Positions 46,474 to 57,419 of a DNA stretch of 64,000 nt are shown here, piece after piece (position 1 is the first letter of the stretch; each line of letters starts with the position of its first letter). This DNA is from Chrysophaeum taylorii. Taxonomy: Eukaryota > Sar > Pelagophyceae > Pelagomonadales > Pelagomonadaceae. The stretch is taken from positions 1 through 64,000 of the forward strand of contig JAQMWT010000682.1 in the NCBI GenBank assembly GCA_029834535.1, in the 5' to 3' direction. The notes beneath the pieces are model-generated. The model was not told the origin of the DNA. It ran no database searches and saw nothing but the letters and a program-made list of their open reading frames with translations. The position numbers and the translations under genes were made by a program.

Positions 46474-49400
46474 CGGAGCTTGCTTGTAATCCCCACTTAC
46501 CTCGAGACGGTCCATTGCGGTGGGCATCCGATCTCTGGAGGTCCTCCGCCCGAACGGACATCGTCGGTAGTAGTAGCTTGAGAAGGAAGGCCATATCGAG
46601 GCCGTGAGTGGGTTCTTAGGCGCCATTTCGTGCCCGCGGGACACGCGGACGACTGGAGAAAGATGCCACTCAAGTGGGTGCGCGTCAGCAGGTGTTCGTA
46701 TGGGATTGCAAGGTTCTCATGCATACATTATCAGAAATGCCAACGGACGAGGTAGTAGTAGTTAAGGCGAGATACTACCGTTACTCGAGCAGAATTCCAG
46801 AAACGAGAGGATTGTTTGTTGAGAGGTGGTCGTCAAAAGGTCGATTACCTCGCCGGATTATTGTTCTTATCCCCCCCCCAACCGTAGGAGGAGTCGTATG
46901 ATTATTGTAAGCTAGCCTCCGCATGGTCGTTTGCCCCAGGGAACGAAGCGACATACGCATGTTCGTGAGAAGCGCATGGCGATCGTCCGTTGAGCTTATG
47001 AAGGAAGCGCACCGGGTTCCCGTTGAATCAAGACACGCGCTATGCAGCCGCAGCAGCAGCAGCAGCAGCAGCAGGAGTGGCTCTTTACCTCGATGTTCTT
47101 TTGTGACTAAAATGCGCCTATGTGACTCGCGCTTGTATGCGCGTGACACTTCGAGGTACGCCGGCGTTTTCGTTCGGTTGCGTGAGCAAGCAGACTAGAG
47201 CTCGCTGCGTCGAATACGTCGCAGCAAGAGCCTTCCAGCCTGCCATTCCCACGATGCTTTTGTCGACAGCACCACAGCTCCGCCAAGTTTTTTTGACGGG
47301 TGACCACAAAATCACTTGCCAAAGAAAATACGTTTGGTCAACGTGTCTTATCGTGCGTAACTTCTAGTCGGGCTGCCAGGCTAACTACACAGCAAACTAG
47401 TCACAACCTGCAAGGCAAAACGCAATGAAGATGCGGGAGGAGGAGCCCTGTCTGTCGTCCTTTAAGGTGAAGGCTTCTTCTAAGGCGCTGGGCGGTGTGG
47501 TTCCGTGGTGACAATCGAGGTAGATTAGGGGAGCGGTTGAGCGCCCCCCCCCCAAGGGCCATGGTATTGAGAGGCCCTCAGGTTGACTGTGGGATGAAAA
47601 GAGATCCAGACCTACGAAAGACCACAATTGCGGTTTGGGCTTCAAATTTGGACCGCAACGCAACACACCTCGTAGTTAGTAGAGATCGCTCAAAAGGCCC
47701 CCAGCGAGTACGGTCAAACGGTTTGTTGATCCGTAATGATCCCATCGTCGCGGTCAGCTACTTGAGACACAACACCGTTATAATTTGCGGTTTCCCGAGG
47801 ACCACCTGTGAGTCAGGAGTATCAGCGAAGAGTGCCTCGATACGCGCCGCCTTCTTTCCCGACGCTTCGCTCTCCGCGCCCGCACTGTCCGCCGACGTAC
47901 GCTCAAGCGACGGCAGTCATCAGAGGTGCGTCATCAGAGGCGCCGGGGTCGGACTCCGGCCATTACCTTCACACAAAACACGCATCGTGTCGCGATTATC
48001 TAACACTTACCCCGCGTGAACGCAGGTGGTGGTTGGAGGCGACACCTGTTTCGCTCCTGGCCAAAAATTCTTTCTGCAGTCGGCCCAATTCCCTTTCCTG
48101 CGCCACAGGTATCGCGCGACTTGTTCGTTCGTTTGTTTGCATCAAGAACATCGTAATAATTAGCATCGCGGCGAGCTGCCACTAGTTGGTGGAGCGTTCT
48201 CGAAAGTCGGCGACAAGGCTTCGACTGATGCAGCAAAGGCCTACATTCACCAGACGGCATTCTGCGGTACGATGATCACGACAACGAGAACTCAATGAAC
48301 AGTCAGTGAGACTTCAATGAGCGGGACAAGCAAGCTGAGCTCGATATAGCGCTCGCGGCTACGGACGACGACATCGCAACCAAGCGCCGCGTGCGAGGCT
48401 ACCCAACGTTCCGTCGCCCGGCCAATAATGCGTGCCACGCGCGCGCTGGTCGTTAGGGTCTCTCGATCGACCGCGAGCTGTTGCCCGAGATTTCGGTCGT
48501 CGTTGGTGTTTCTCTTGTCTTCCCTATCAATCGAGAGGCGCTCTCTCGGGTCGCGTTGGCGAACGAACGTTGATGCAGTTCGTTGTCCACGCGTGATTCT
48601 GACTCCCGAGATGGGCACAACCTAGTTGTTCGGTCCAAATAACACAGCTATGTTTAGCTCGAAGAGAACCTTCCGCCCGGGTTCCGTCGGCGTTCTGCAG
48701 TCTGCCATCCCATGTTGACGAAGCACCCGACAATCACGTCTGCCTGGCGGTGTTGTTGCTTGTGGCTTTGAAGGAAGGCTCTATTTGTAGAGCGAGGCAG
48801 CCCCTTCAACAACGCCGGCACACGACGTTTTTTTTCTAGCTAGCTTCATCGGGTTACCCAGTTGGCCCTCTGATCTTCGCAAAATTGTTGGTGCTATGCT
48901 GTTCTCTGCCGAGAGACGGTATTATTATCCAGTGGATTCCAAGTGGTCGAGGGTGTGATCGAATTCTTGGATTCTGCCGAGATTTATTACATGAAAGCGC
49001 GAGCAATCAACTTCAGGTCCCAGCCGCCGACTCGGAGTTCGGGTTGAAGTTATTATCTGAAGGCACGGGGCACATCGCATTATTTTTCTGCTCTCGATGA
49101 TAAAAAACTCGTTTTCACTGATTTTCGCTGTCACGTTTACCACGGATAAAAGCGCCGCCAACCCGCTGGAAGGTGGCGGTCTCTGTCATCGTGCTTCGTG
49201 TCCTTGGCAGTCCGTATTCATGCAGCCGACGCGATTTCCCTCCGCCGTTTGTTTTTGAGAACGTTGCAGGCAGGATGCCGGCCGCAGTTGGCCACCATGT
49301 CGTCAGGTTTTTAACCCATTGCGGCGTTTATTACCTGGAGCCATGGAAGTCGTCGAACAGTGGTCATCATCGAGCGCCATTTCGTGCGCAAGATCTACGA

Positions 49401-50149
49401 GCTTTTTGTCGCAACGGACGTGTGCTTTACAAGCGGACGGGTTATGAGGATGGCGAAAATGTTGTGAAGAATTAGTTTTCTTGCTTGCTTGCGGTATGTC
49501 CCCCCGGGGGCATGCGCATGCAGCGTCCCTCCAGACACACGGTGTGCTGTCGCGTGTTTGTATAGAGTACGCGCAAAAAACATTTTTTATCAACCGCGTC
49601 GAAAGACGCGCCACCAGTAGCCCGGTCTTCTTCGACAAAAAGACGGGCGGCTGCATGCTGATTGATTTCGACGCGGCCGGTTTTAAAAGAGACCACGACC
49701 ACGACGAGTTCCGGTTGGCATCATCCCAGTGAGTGAGAACCAGTGAAAAAAAAAAAAATCCGGCTCGAAGGTGGACGACGACTGGTGTTGCTCTCGAAGG
49801 GGAAATGGAGGAGGACTGGTGAAGACTGCTCGGTCACGTGGCTAGGCGCCAGCACAACGATGAGACATGGCACGAGCGGAAGGATGGAGTGTCTTCGGTA
49901 GTAGTAACAAGTGGCAGTGGGGGCTTTGAGATAGTAGACTAAAAGGGGTTATTAAATTTACAACGCTAGGAGTCAGTCCGTCCGTCCGTCCGTCCGTCCG
50001 TCCGTCCGTCCGTCCGCGATATCTAACTAGAATATTATTTTCGAAGAAAGCGATCGACTGCCCCCCGTTGTATGTTTTTTTCACGGAGTCTTCATGTGCG
50101 TGATGTAGTCCATCCGCCCTTATACATACTGGCCTTAAATTAAGAGTAG
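46474..50149. other. Gene-poor stretch, no supported gene
   Basis: About 3.7 kb with many short frames on both strands, none with convincing domain content, and composition less GC-rich than the host genes. It contains a CAG repeat (47048-47074) and a GTCC repeat (49977-50017). It may be decayed mobile DNA or long regulatory sequence. No tRNA or rRNA recognised by eye. Confidence 0.5.
49977..50017. repeat. (GTCC)n microsatellite
   Basis: About ten GTCC units, 135 bp from the 3' end of the CEP43-like gene. Confidence 0.95.
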
Positions 50150-50815
50150 CTAGGGTGCGTCGACGGGCTCGACGAGGTCGCCTTGATGATCGAGGACGTG
50201 GGAGCCTTCGACGGTGGCGATGTGGGCCTGCGGCGGCGAGGATTCGGGAATAATAAAGGAAAAACGCACGGAAAAGTCGATGTGTTCGTTGACGTGGTCT
50301 AAGGAATTGAGGGAGAGGTCGTCCGCGAGATCGAGGTCAGAAACGACGTCGTCGTCGTCGTGCGGTCTGCGTCCTCCGGCGAGATCCCCCGCGACGGCGG
50401 CAGCGTCGTCCTCGACCTCAAAGTCGTCCTCTTCGTAGTCCTCGTCCCTCTTATCGTTTTTTTTGGGTCGGTCGAGGAGCGCGCACAGGACGGGCAAGCC
50501 TCGCTTGTCATCATCTCTTAGACCCATTTTCGCTCGGAGCCGGGACCGGTCGACCGCGCCGGTGAGGCCGGCCTCGGGCAGCAAGACGCACAGTGCGCGC
50601 TCGAGGCCGCAGGTCGCGAGGAAATCCGTGACGAGTTCGAGGGCGACGTCGCCGTGGGGGACCGCGCGAAGGCGCTCTCGGGCCGCGGGTTCGTCGTTGC
50701 CCTCGACGTCTAGTATGGCCTCGAACACCGCCGCCCTCAGCTGTGCGCGGATGTTGCTCAAGACCCCCTTACTCTCGAGGGTCTCCTCGACGGCCGAGTA
50801 GAGCTCTTCTTCCAT
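50150..50815 (-). CDS. CEP43: FOP/CEP43-like LisH centrosomal protein
   Basis: 221 residues. The N-terminus (ELYSAVEETLESKGVLSNIR, then AQLRAAVFEAIL) matches the start of FOP (FGFR1OP/CEP43), and the following region (DVALELVTDFLATCGLERAL, CVLLPEAGL) matches its LisH-type dimerisation segment. The second half is strongly acidic, with DDFEVEDD and SDLDLADDLSLNS blocks, as in FOP's tail. FOP anchors at centrioles/basal bodies and is needed for ciliogenesis, which agrees with the PACRGL-like gene. FOR20/CEP20 is the main alternative, but the acidic tail fits FOP better. It is divergent from CTF18, with 67 bp between starts. Confidence 0.72.
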   Translation of the reverse strand: MEEELYSAVEETLESKGVLSNIRAQLRAAVFEAILDVEGNDEPAARERLRAVPHGDVALELVTDFLATCGLERALCVLLPEAGLTGAVDRSRLRAKMGLRDDDKRGLPVLCALLDRPKKNDKRDEDYEEDDFEVEDDAAAVAGDLAGGRRPHDDDDVVSDLDLADDLSLNSLDHVNEHIDFSVRFSFIIPESSPPQAHIATVEGSHVLDHQGDLVEPVDAP

Positions 50816-50825
50816 AACAAATGCG

Positions 50826-50833
50826 TGACGTCA
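50826..50833. promoter_or_regulatory. TGACGTCA palindrome in divergent promoter
   Basis: Perfect 8-bp palindrome in the 67-bp gap between the CEP43-like gene (-) and CTF18 (+). It overlaps a seven-codon upstream frame (ATG at 50821, TAG at 50842-50844) on the CTF18 side. Confidence 0.5.
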
Positions 50834-50882
50834 CGATCCGTTAGAGGTCCGTTGTTCCGTTAGTTTCGTCGATTCAAAAAGA

Positions 50883-53591
50883 ATGATGACCGAGCCCTAC
50901 GACGTCGACCCCGACGACGACGTGGCCTTCAACGAGGAGGAGGAGGATGATATCCCCGAGGAGGAGGAGGAGGAGGAGGAGGAGGAGGATGTGGTCCCCA
51001 AGCCGGCGAGCCCACCACCACCCCCCAAGCCGGCGAGCCCACCACCACCCAAAAAAGTCGGGGTAGCGCGGCGACTCGCCGAGTGGCGGGCCGCGCAGCC
51101 CCCCGTTCCCCGCAACTCTCCGTCGCCGCCGCCGCCGCCGCCTTGCAACAAATGGCGTGGCGAGAGTAGCGACGAGGACGAAGAGCCGGTGGCGGTGCCG
51201 CATCGGCGGAACGCTGGTGCCGCGGCCGAGAAGCGCGAAGCGAAATCAAAACGAGCCGAGGATTTTCGCCGGCACATGCACGAGACCCCCCCCCTCGACG
51301 AGGAGTCGGTCCCCATGACGCTCGAGGACGGGTCGCGGTTTTACGTCAAGACGCGGCCGGCGGTCGAGGAGTTGGGGGAGGAGGCGCGGCCGACGTCGCT
51401 CCTCGCGACGCCGGTCGCCGAGTTGAGGGCTCTCGACGACGTCGCCGAACGACGCGCTCCCATCGTACTCCGACGGGCGGCCGGCGGGCTCTGGGTCGAC
51501 AAGTACGCGCCGCAGACCTTCCAGGACCTGCTTTCCGACGATCGCACGAACCGGGAGGTCCTGCGCGCGCTGAAAAACTGGGATCCTTTCGTGTTTCGCA
51601 AGCCGGCGCCAAAGCCCCCCGTCGAGACCACCACCACAAGAACAACAACAAAGATGGCGTCGACGATGATATCGAAAAAGAAAGCGTTCGCGTGGAAAAA
51701 GAGGAGGAAGTTACCACCCAACAAAACGGAGGAAGACGATAAAGTGTTCGACGAGGACGGCCGGCCGGCGAAGAAGATCGTGCTGCTCGCGGGCGATCCC
51801 GGGACTGGCAAGACGACGCTCGCGAGGGTCCTGGCGCGGTTCGCGGGGTACCGCGTCATCGAGGTGAACGCCTCCGAGGACCGGACCAAGACGGCAATCG
51901 AGCGCGCCGTGACGGACGCGCAAACAAACCGCGCCGTCGGCGGCCGCGACTCGAAGCCCGCGTGCGTCGTGCTGGACGAGATTGACGGGATCGCCGGGAC
52001 TCAGGCGTCGGCGGCCTTGGTCGCCATGGCGACGGCGCCGTTGAAGAAAAAGACCTTGACGCGGCCCGTCGTCTGCGTGTGCAACGACCTCTACGCGCCC
52101 TCTCTCCGATCGCTCCGCGACGTATCCGCCGTCTTCCACCTCCGGAACCCGCCGACCCCGCAGAGACTGGTCGGCGTCCTCCGGACGGTCGCCGCCAGAG
52201 AGGGTCTCGACGTCTCGCAGATGGCTCTCCAGGCCCTCGCCGAGGCCTCGCGCGGCGACGTTCGCGCGTGCCTCCACGCGCTCCAGTTTGCTTCTTCTAC
52301 GGCCTCGAACCTCGACGCGGAAGTTTTCCGCGCCGTCGATTCTGGCCTCAAGGACGGCGCCGCCGACGAGTTCGACTTGTGGCGCGCGGTCTTTTCCAAG
52401 CCCAAGCCGCGACCGCCAATCGACGACGGTTCCAATACCCCCAAAAAAAGGACCACCGCAAAAAACGAGCTCTCGGCGATAATCGCGACGGCCGCGTCGC
52501 TCGACGCCGACCGCGTCGTCGCGGGCGTCCACGAAAACTACCCGACCGTCATAGTGCGCGACCCGGGGGCTCTCCACACCGCCTCCCTCGCCGACGACTT
52601 GTCCGAGGCCGACCTCCTGCTGCGCCGCCACGACCTCGGCGCGCGGTGTTCGGCGGCGATATCGTGCGCCGCGGGCTTCGCTCGCCGCGACGATTTCGTT
52701 CCAAAGCTCCGGATCCCAAAACTCCTCCGGCCCGACGCGTCGGCATTCCGGGCCATCGACGACGCGCGGACCCGATGGCGCCCGCGGCTCGAGCGCCTCG
52801 GCACCACCGCCTGCGCGCTCGACCTCGCGCCGTGGTTAACGCGCGTCGTCCTCGACCTCGACGTCCGGCCGGTAGGTTTGGAGCTCGCGAGGCCGCGAGA
52901 GAAGGCGCTCCTCGAGGCGACGGCTACGGTCATGGCCGCGAACGGCCTCGGCTTTGAGCGAGCGGTCCTCGACGACGGCGACAACAACTTCAAGCCAACC
53001 TACAAGCTGCGTCCAGACGTCGTCGCCGCGACCACCTTTGGTGGCGGTAGTGGTGGAACGGTCAAAACGCCGCACCACCGCTTGGCCCCAATCACGTGCC
53101 AAGTCCTCTCGCGCCAAGTCACAATAGCGCTCGTGCGCCACAGAGACGGCGCTTCGACGACGACGACCACCACCACCGCCGCGAAAAAGACGACGACGAA
53201 CGACGACAACGAGCTGCCGGCGGCCAAGCGCAAGAAGAAGAGCCCGGCGGAGATCGTCGCCGCCGCCGCCGCCGCCGCCGATCAGCAGCAGCAGGAGGAG
53301 GAGGAGGAGGGCGCCTCTAACAACAAGGCCGTACCCCCGAAGCGGCGGCGGCGGCGGCGGCACTTCTCCTTCACGCAGTGGGTCGTGCCCAACAAGAAAA
53401 AAAAAAACCCTCACCCCGCCGTCCTCCTCGAGGAGGACGAAAACGACGCCGTCGCCCAGCAGCCGGAGCCGGCTTCCAAGAAGGCCAAGGTGGTTGAGCG
53501 GCCCCACATCACCTTCAAGTTCAACAAGGGCTTCTCAGACGCAGTCCGACGGCCCGTCTTTATGGAAGATCTTCTTCTTCTGACGTCATGA
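50883..53591 (+). CDS. CTF18: CTF18, large subunit of the alternative RFC clamp loader
   Basis: 902 residues, intronless. After an acidic and proline-rich disordered N-terminus (1-190) comes LWVDKYAPQTFQDLLSDDRT with a following NWDPFVF, diagnostic of CTF18. The AAA+ module has Walker A GDPGTGKTT (about 302-310), Walker B VVLDEIDG (about 362-369) and RPVVCVCNDLYAPSLRSLR, a CTF18-specific stretch. The extreme C-terminus (ITFKFNKGFSDAVRRPVF plus an MEDLL ending) is the conserved tail that binds Dcc1-Ctf8. CTF18-RFC loads PCNA and supports sister-chromatid cohesion. A low-complexity insert (Ala, Gln/Glu, Arg runs) lies near 790-830. RFC1 was considered and rejected: no BRCT domain. Confidence 0.93.
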   Translation: MMTEPYDVDPDDDVAFNEEEEDDIPEEEEEEEEEEDVVPKPASPPPPPKPASPPPPKKVGVARRLAEWRAAQPPVPRNSPSPPPPPPCNKWRGESSDEDEEPVAVPHRRNAGAAAEKREAKSKRAEDFRRHMHETPPLDEESVPMTLEDGSRFYVKTRPAVEELGEEARPTSLLATPVAELRALDDVAERRAPIVLRRAAGGLWVDKYAPQTFQDLLSDDRTNREVLRALKNWDPFVFRKPAPKPPVETTTTRTTTKMASTMISKKKAFAWKKRRKLPPNKTEEDDKVFDEDGRPAKKIVLLAGDPGTGKTTLARVLARFAGYRVIEVNASEDRTKTAIERAVTDAQTNRAVGGRDSKPACVVLDEIDGIAGTQASAALVAMATAPLKKKTLTRPVVCVCNDLYAPSLRSLRDVSAVFHLRNPPTPQRLVGVLRTVAAREGLDVSQMALQALAEASRGDVRACLHALQFASSTASNLDAEVFRAVDSGLKDGAADEFDLWRAVFSKPKPRPPIDDGSNTPKKRTTAKNELSAIIATAASLDADRVVAGVHENYPTVIVRDPGALHTASLADDLSEADLLLRRHDLGARCSAAISCAAGFARRDDFVPKLRIPKLLRPDASAFRAIDDARTRWRPRLERLGTTACALDLAPWLTRVVLDLDVRPVGLELARPREKALLEATATVMAANGLGFERAVLDDGDNNFKPTYKLRPDVVAATTFGGGSGGTVKTPHHRLAPITCQVLSRQVTIALVRHRDGASTTTTTTTAAKKTTTNDDNELPAAKRKKKSPAEIVAAAAAAADQQQQEEEEEGASNNKAVPPKRRRRRRHFSFTQWVVPNKKKKNPHPAVLLEEDENDAVAQQPEPASKKAKVVERPHITFKFNKGFSDAVRRPVFMEDLLLLTS
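53581..53588. promoter_or_regulatory. TGACGTCA palindrome between CTF18 and the next gene
   Basis: Perfect palindrome 37 bp upstream of the start at 53625; it covers the last coding bases of CTF18. A 12-codon upstream frame (ATG 53588, TAG 53621-53623) ends one base before that start. Confidence 0.45.
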
Positions 53592-53624
53592 TATTAAGCA
53601 CTCTGCTGGGCAAAGAAGGATAGG

Positions 53625-53635
53625 ATGATTGGTCC

Positions 53636-53666
<31 letters not shown>

Positions 53667-54827
53667 TTGGTGTTGGGTGTTCGGGGGGTGGCGGGATTCA
53701 TCGAGGCGTCGGGGAAGTACGACCCCGGACTGAAAGACTGGCGCGGGCCGCCCTCGCTACGACGCGAGGAGATAGTGGAGACAGCGTCGATCCACCCCAC
53801 GAATCTCGTGTACGTAAGGAACGAGGACATCGAGCCGAAATCGGCGATGCTTCCGACCTACGACGACGAACACCCCGCGCCGGAGCGGGTGGACGAGATC
53901 AAGAGTTACTGGAGCCTGGGGACGTACGCCCCGCGGCGCGTGGCGTTGTTGGTGGAAGACATGGAAGAGGAGTACAGACCGTACGCGGACTACATCTTGC
54001 CCCACTGCGAGGCCGTGCTGGCGGCCTTCCGGAAGGCGGGCCTGCCCGTGATTTGGACCAACTGGGTACGCCGCGCGGACGACATGCTGTACGGGGGGCT
54101 CGACCGGTTTTACGGGCCGGAAGGTACGGCCACCCGCGAGAACATGATGTACACGTACGCCAAGGACGGCACGGTGACCATGCCCGAGCTCGCCCCCCAG
54201 ACCCCGTCGGAGGAGACCCTCGTGGTCAAGAGCCTGCATCTCTCGAAATTCGCCGATCTCGACAAGGACGGGAACGAGATTTTGCATCCTCTCCTCGCGG
54301 CGTGGGAGATCGACACGCTCGTCGTCGTCGGCAGCTGGACCGACGATTGCATCGCTGCGACCGCCACCGAAGGCGTCGACCGCTACGGCTTTGACATCGT
54401 CATCGTCTCGGACGCGGTCGCTTCGGGCACGACCTCCCACGCGGCTGCTCTCCAGACGATGCGCGCCGCCCTCGCGACGACCGTTACGACTCGGGAAATC
54501 GTCGAATTTCTCGGGGATCCCGCCAACTCAATCAAGGTCCGCGATGGCATTCCTCTCGACGCCTCGGCCCGCTTTCTCGCACCCCAACGGGGGTCCCTCG
54601 GCTCCTCGAACTCGGGGGTCAACGTCTGGCTTGTTGTTTTCCTCGTTCTCCTCGCCTTCTTCCTCGGTGCCGTCGTCATCGCCACTGCCATCGCCAAGGA
54701 TTTCCTCACGCTCGCGGCCGTCCAGAAGATCATCTCGCCCCGCGGCTACGCCCGCATTTCCCAAGCCGCGACGACGACCACCGACTCACCACCACCAGCA
54801 GCAGCAGCAGCTCCGACCCTCCCCTGA
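53625..54827 (+). CDS. Isochorismatase-fold cysteine hydrolase with C-terminal membrane helix
   Basis: 400 residues, intronless. The leader (MIGPPAA, Ala run, LVLGVRGVAGF) is a signal peptide followed by Phe. Residues ~105-305 are an isochorismatase-like hydrolase: Asp in RVALLVEDMEEEY, Lys in VVKSLHLSKF and the nucleophile-position Cys in VGSWTDDCIAATATEG, the Asp-Lys-Cys triad of the family. A strong membrane helix (VWLVVFLVLLAFFLGAVVIATAI) follows near residues 330-355, then a short tail. Most relatives are soluble, so the tail anchor is unusual. Substrate unknown; the family includes isochorismatase, nicotinamidase and biuret-type amidohydrolases. Confidence 0.85.
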
Positions 54828-54902
54828 TCGATCATTGTACTGCGGCGCGAATAGAAGATCCGTTGTATGTGAAGTGGTGTCCAGCGCGCGCGATAGTTAA
54901 AA

Positions 54903-56445
54903 ATGATGATGATAATAAGTGTGGTGTCGCGGCGGCGGCGGCGGCGGGCTCCTGTTGTTTTCCGGGTACGGAGCACCAAGGTGAGCCGCGTGCGGCAGGT
55001 GGAGTGGAACAAACGGCTCGCGACCGCGTCCGCGGACGAGATCGTGGGCATGGTCGAGGAGAATGCGTTCCGTTTCGACGGAATGAATTTGGCGAGCGAC
55101 CGCCGTGCACCGACTGGGGAAGCACGAGGACGCGCGGGTGGCCGGGCTCGCGTCGGCGTGCCAGCGGCGGATGCGGGAGTTCGACGCGCGCGGGCTGTCG
55201 AACGTTGCTTGGGGCTTCGCGAAGGCCCCCGACCTCGTTCCGGTCCGCGTATGGGACGCGCTCGCGGCCGCGGCCGTCGCTCGCATCCAGACTTTTTCGC
55301 CCCACGGTCTCTCGAATTTGGTGTGGGCGGTCGCGACGGCCGAAGCGACGACCGAAGCGACGCGCGAGCTGTTCGCGGCGGTCGCGGCCGAGGCGGCGCC
55401 GCGCGCGAACGACTTGTCCGCGCGAGGTCTCTGCAATCTCGCCTGGGCCTTCGCGACGCACGGCGCCGTCGATTTCGTGCGTACGGTCGAGCTTTTCGCG
55501 GCGATTTCGCGCGCGGCGCTCCCGATGCTCGACGGCTTTACCCCCCAGGGCATCGCGAACGCGGCGTGGGCTTTTTCGTCGATGGGCGTCGCCGCGCCGC
55601 GTTTTTTCCAAAGAATCGGGGACCGCGTCGTTCGCGGGGTTCGCGACTTCGACGGCAAGGGCCTCTCGTCGACGGCCTGGGCCTTCGCGATCGCCGACGC
55701 GCGAGCGCCCGACGTCTACGCGGCCGTGGCCCGCGAAGTTTGTCGCCGGCCCGCCTGCCTCGATTCGCAGCGAGTTTCTAATTTGCTCCGGGCCCTCGCC
55801 TGCGCTGACCAGCCCGACCTCGTGAGGGCTGTTGCAGAAAAAATCAACCTCCGGGCCCGCGACTTTGAGGGAAATTCCCTCCAGCTCTCCCAGCTCTACC
55901 AGGTCTGGCTCGCGATCCCGGACGTAGTCGACCTCGCCCCGCCTTGCCGCGCGGCCTTCGTCGACTCCCGGGACGGCCTCCTCAGGCCCAGCCAGCTTCA
56001 GCACGAGGTCGCGGGGGTGATGCGCCGCCTGGGATGGCCCTTCGACTTCGAATTCGCCACCGAGGACGGCCTCGCCGTCGACATGGCACTTGGACAGCAA
56101 AATTTATTATCGTCGAAGGCGATCGAGGTCTACGGGCCGTACCATTACGTGATCGTCGTCGACGACGAGGACGCCCCCCGCGAAGTCACCGCCGACAATT
56201 CCGGGGGCCGCCTCCTCCTCCTCAACGGAAAAACAAGGTTTAAAGAGCGTCTCCTCTCGGACCGCGGCTGGACCGTCTGTCGCGTTCCATATTTCGAGTG
56301 GCCCGAGGTCGAGGCCCGAACTGCCGCCGCCGCCGCCGCCAGTTCCAACGCCACTTCCGCCGCAGAGAGGAGAGCCGCCTACCTCGAGGCCAAGCTCGGA
56401 TCCCGGTATTCTTATCATCATCATCATCATCATCAGGAACCGTAA
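54903..56445 (+). CDS. RAP-domain organelle RNA-binding protein (apparent frameshift)
   Basis: The start at 54903 (MMMIISVV then an Arg run) looks like an organelle presequence. Frame 54903-~55095 continues in a different frame from ~55096 to 56445. At the junction GCGA is tandemly duplicated (GCGAGCGA), and no GT-AG intron is visible, so a 4-nt duplication or assembly error is the simplest explanation; without it the frame is 512 residues. The middle is helical repeats (LSNVAWGFAKAP, LSNLVWAVATAE, LCNLAWAFATHG), as in FASTK/OPR-like proteins. The C-terminus is a RAP domain (AIEVYGPYHYV, RFKERLLSDRGWTVCRVPYF then EW). Such proteins process or stabilise organelle RNAs. A His run ends the protein. 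Confidence 0.85.
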
Positions 56446-56449
56446 TTAT

Positions 56450-57337
56450 CTACGAAGGGACCAGGACGGCGAGTCCGCGCTGGACGCCGGGTCGAGCGTG
56501 GATCTTCGAGGACCAGGCCTCGATGTGGGTGTAGGAGTCGAGCTGAAGGAACTCGCGGGCCTTGTAGAACTCGTCGAGCGCGTAGTACCAGGGAAACATG
56601 GCGAAATCAGCAATGGTGATGTCGTCGCCGCATACGAACGGACCGCGCTCGCCGAGGTGGACGTCCAACACGCTCAGCTGCCGCTTCGTCTCGAGGGTAA
56701 AGCGGTCGATCGCGTACTGGATCTTGATGGGGGCGTAGTGGTAGAAGTGGCCGAACCCCCCGCCAATAAAGGGTGCCCCCCCAATCTGCCAAAACAACCA
56801 GTTCATGCACTCGACGCGCGAGGCCGCGTCTTTAGGGATGAACGCGTCATACTTCTGGGCCAGGTGAAGCAAAATGCTCCCGCTTTCGAAGACCCGTAGG
56901 GGGGGGTCAAAGTCCTTGTCGACCATCGCCGGAATTTTGCTATTCGGATTTATCTTAACGAAATCGCTTCCGAACTGATCGAGCTCGCCAAATTTTATGA
57001 GCCACGGATCGTACGACACGTCCGTCACCTCCTTGAGCTCCTCGAGCATTATCGAAATCTTCAGCCCGTTCGGGGTCCCGAGGCTGTACAGCTGGATCGG
57101 CGCATCCCCCACGGGAAGCGTCTGCTCCTTCCGCGCGCCAGACACCGGATTGTTGCTCCCGGCAGGCGATTCCGACGTCTCCAACTCCCACACCTTGGGC
57201 GGCACGTAGCCCTCGGGCAGCGACGACATCATCCTCAGTCCTGTTGTTGTTCTTCTTCTTCCTGTCTTCGCCACGAGCCCCCCACGTACCAACGTCGACA
57301 GAGTGGCTAGCCGGCCCGGAAGAAGAAGAAGTATCAT
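56450..57337 (-). CDS. yghU: Glutathione S-transferase family, YghU/Nu-class
   Basis: 295 residues. A hydrophobic, basic leader of ~35 residues precedes MSSLPEGYVPPKVWELE. The body matches bacterial YghU closely: LPVGDAPIQLYSLGTPNG.K, IMLEEL, KINPNSKIPAMVD, RVFESGSILLHLAQKY, MNWLFWQIGGAPFIGGGFGH and FYHYAPIKIQYAIDRF. YghU has disulfide-bond reductase and organic hydroperoxidase activity with glutathione. It ends about 20 residues earlier than the bacterial enzyme. The leader suggests import into an organelle. The 3' end lies 4 bp from the end of the convergent RAP gene; the 5' end is divergent from the pseudouridine synthase. Confidence 0.92.
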   Translation of the reverse strand: MILLLLPGRLATLSTLVRGGLVAKTGRRRTTTGLRMMSSLPEGYVPPKVWELETSESPAGSNNPVSGARKEQTLPVGDAPIQLYSLGTPNGLKISIMLEELKEVTDVSYDPWLIKFGELDQFGSDFVKINPNSKIPAMVDKDFDPPLRVFESGSILLHLAQKYDAFIPKDAASRVECMNWLFWQIGGAPFIGGGFGHFYHYAPIKIQYAIDRFTLETKRQLSVLDVHLGERGPFVCGDDITIADFAMFPWYYALDEFYKAREFLQLDSYTHIEAWSSKIHARPGVQRGLAVLVPS

Positions 57338-57419
57338 TTAGATTTCTCTTTCTTCTTCTGGTGTTCGTTCTGCACGAACGCAAGCCGAACGTTCTCGCGG
57401 CGGGTGGGAGGGACCTTCA

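Noticed and set aside
47495-48019. 174-codon plus-strand frame in the gene-poor block
   Set aside because: No domain, no hydrophobic or compositional pattern of a protein, no splice context.
49481-49732. Short frame with a LIDFD kinase-like motif
   Set aside because: A single five-residue match is too little to call a gene or a gene relic.
49977-50017. Tandem GTCC array as a CRISPR-like repeat
   Set aside because: Uninterrupted 4-bp microsatellite without spacers, in a eukaryotic genome.
50883-53591. RFC1 as identity of the clamp-loader gene
   Set aside because: No BRCT domain; the WVDKYAP..LLSDDRTN motif and the C-terminal Dcc1-Ctf8-binding tail are those of CTF18.
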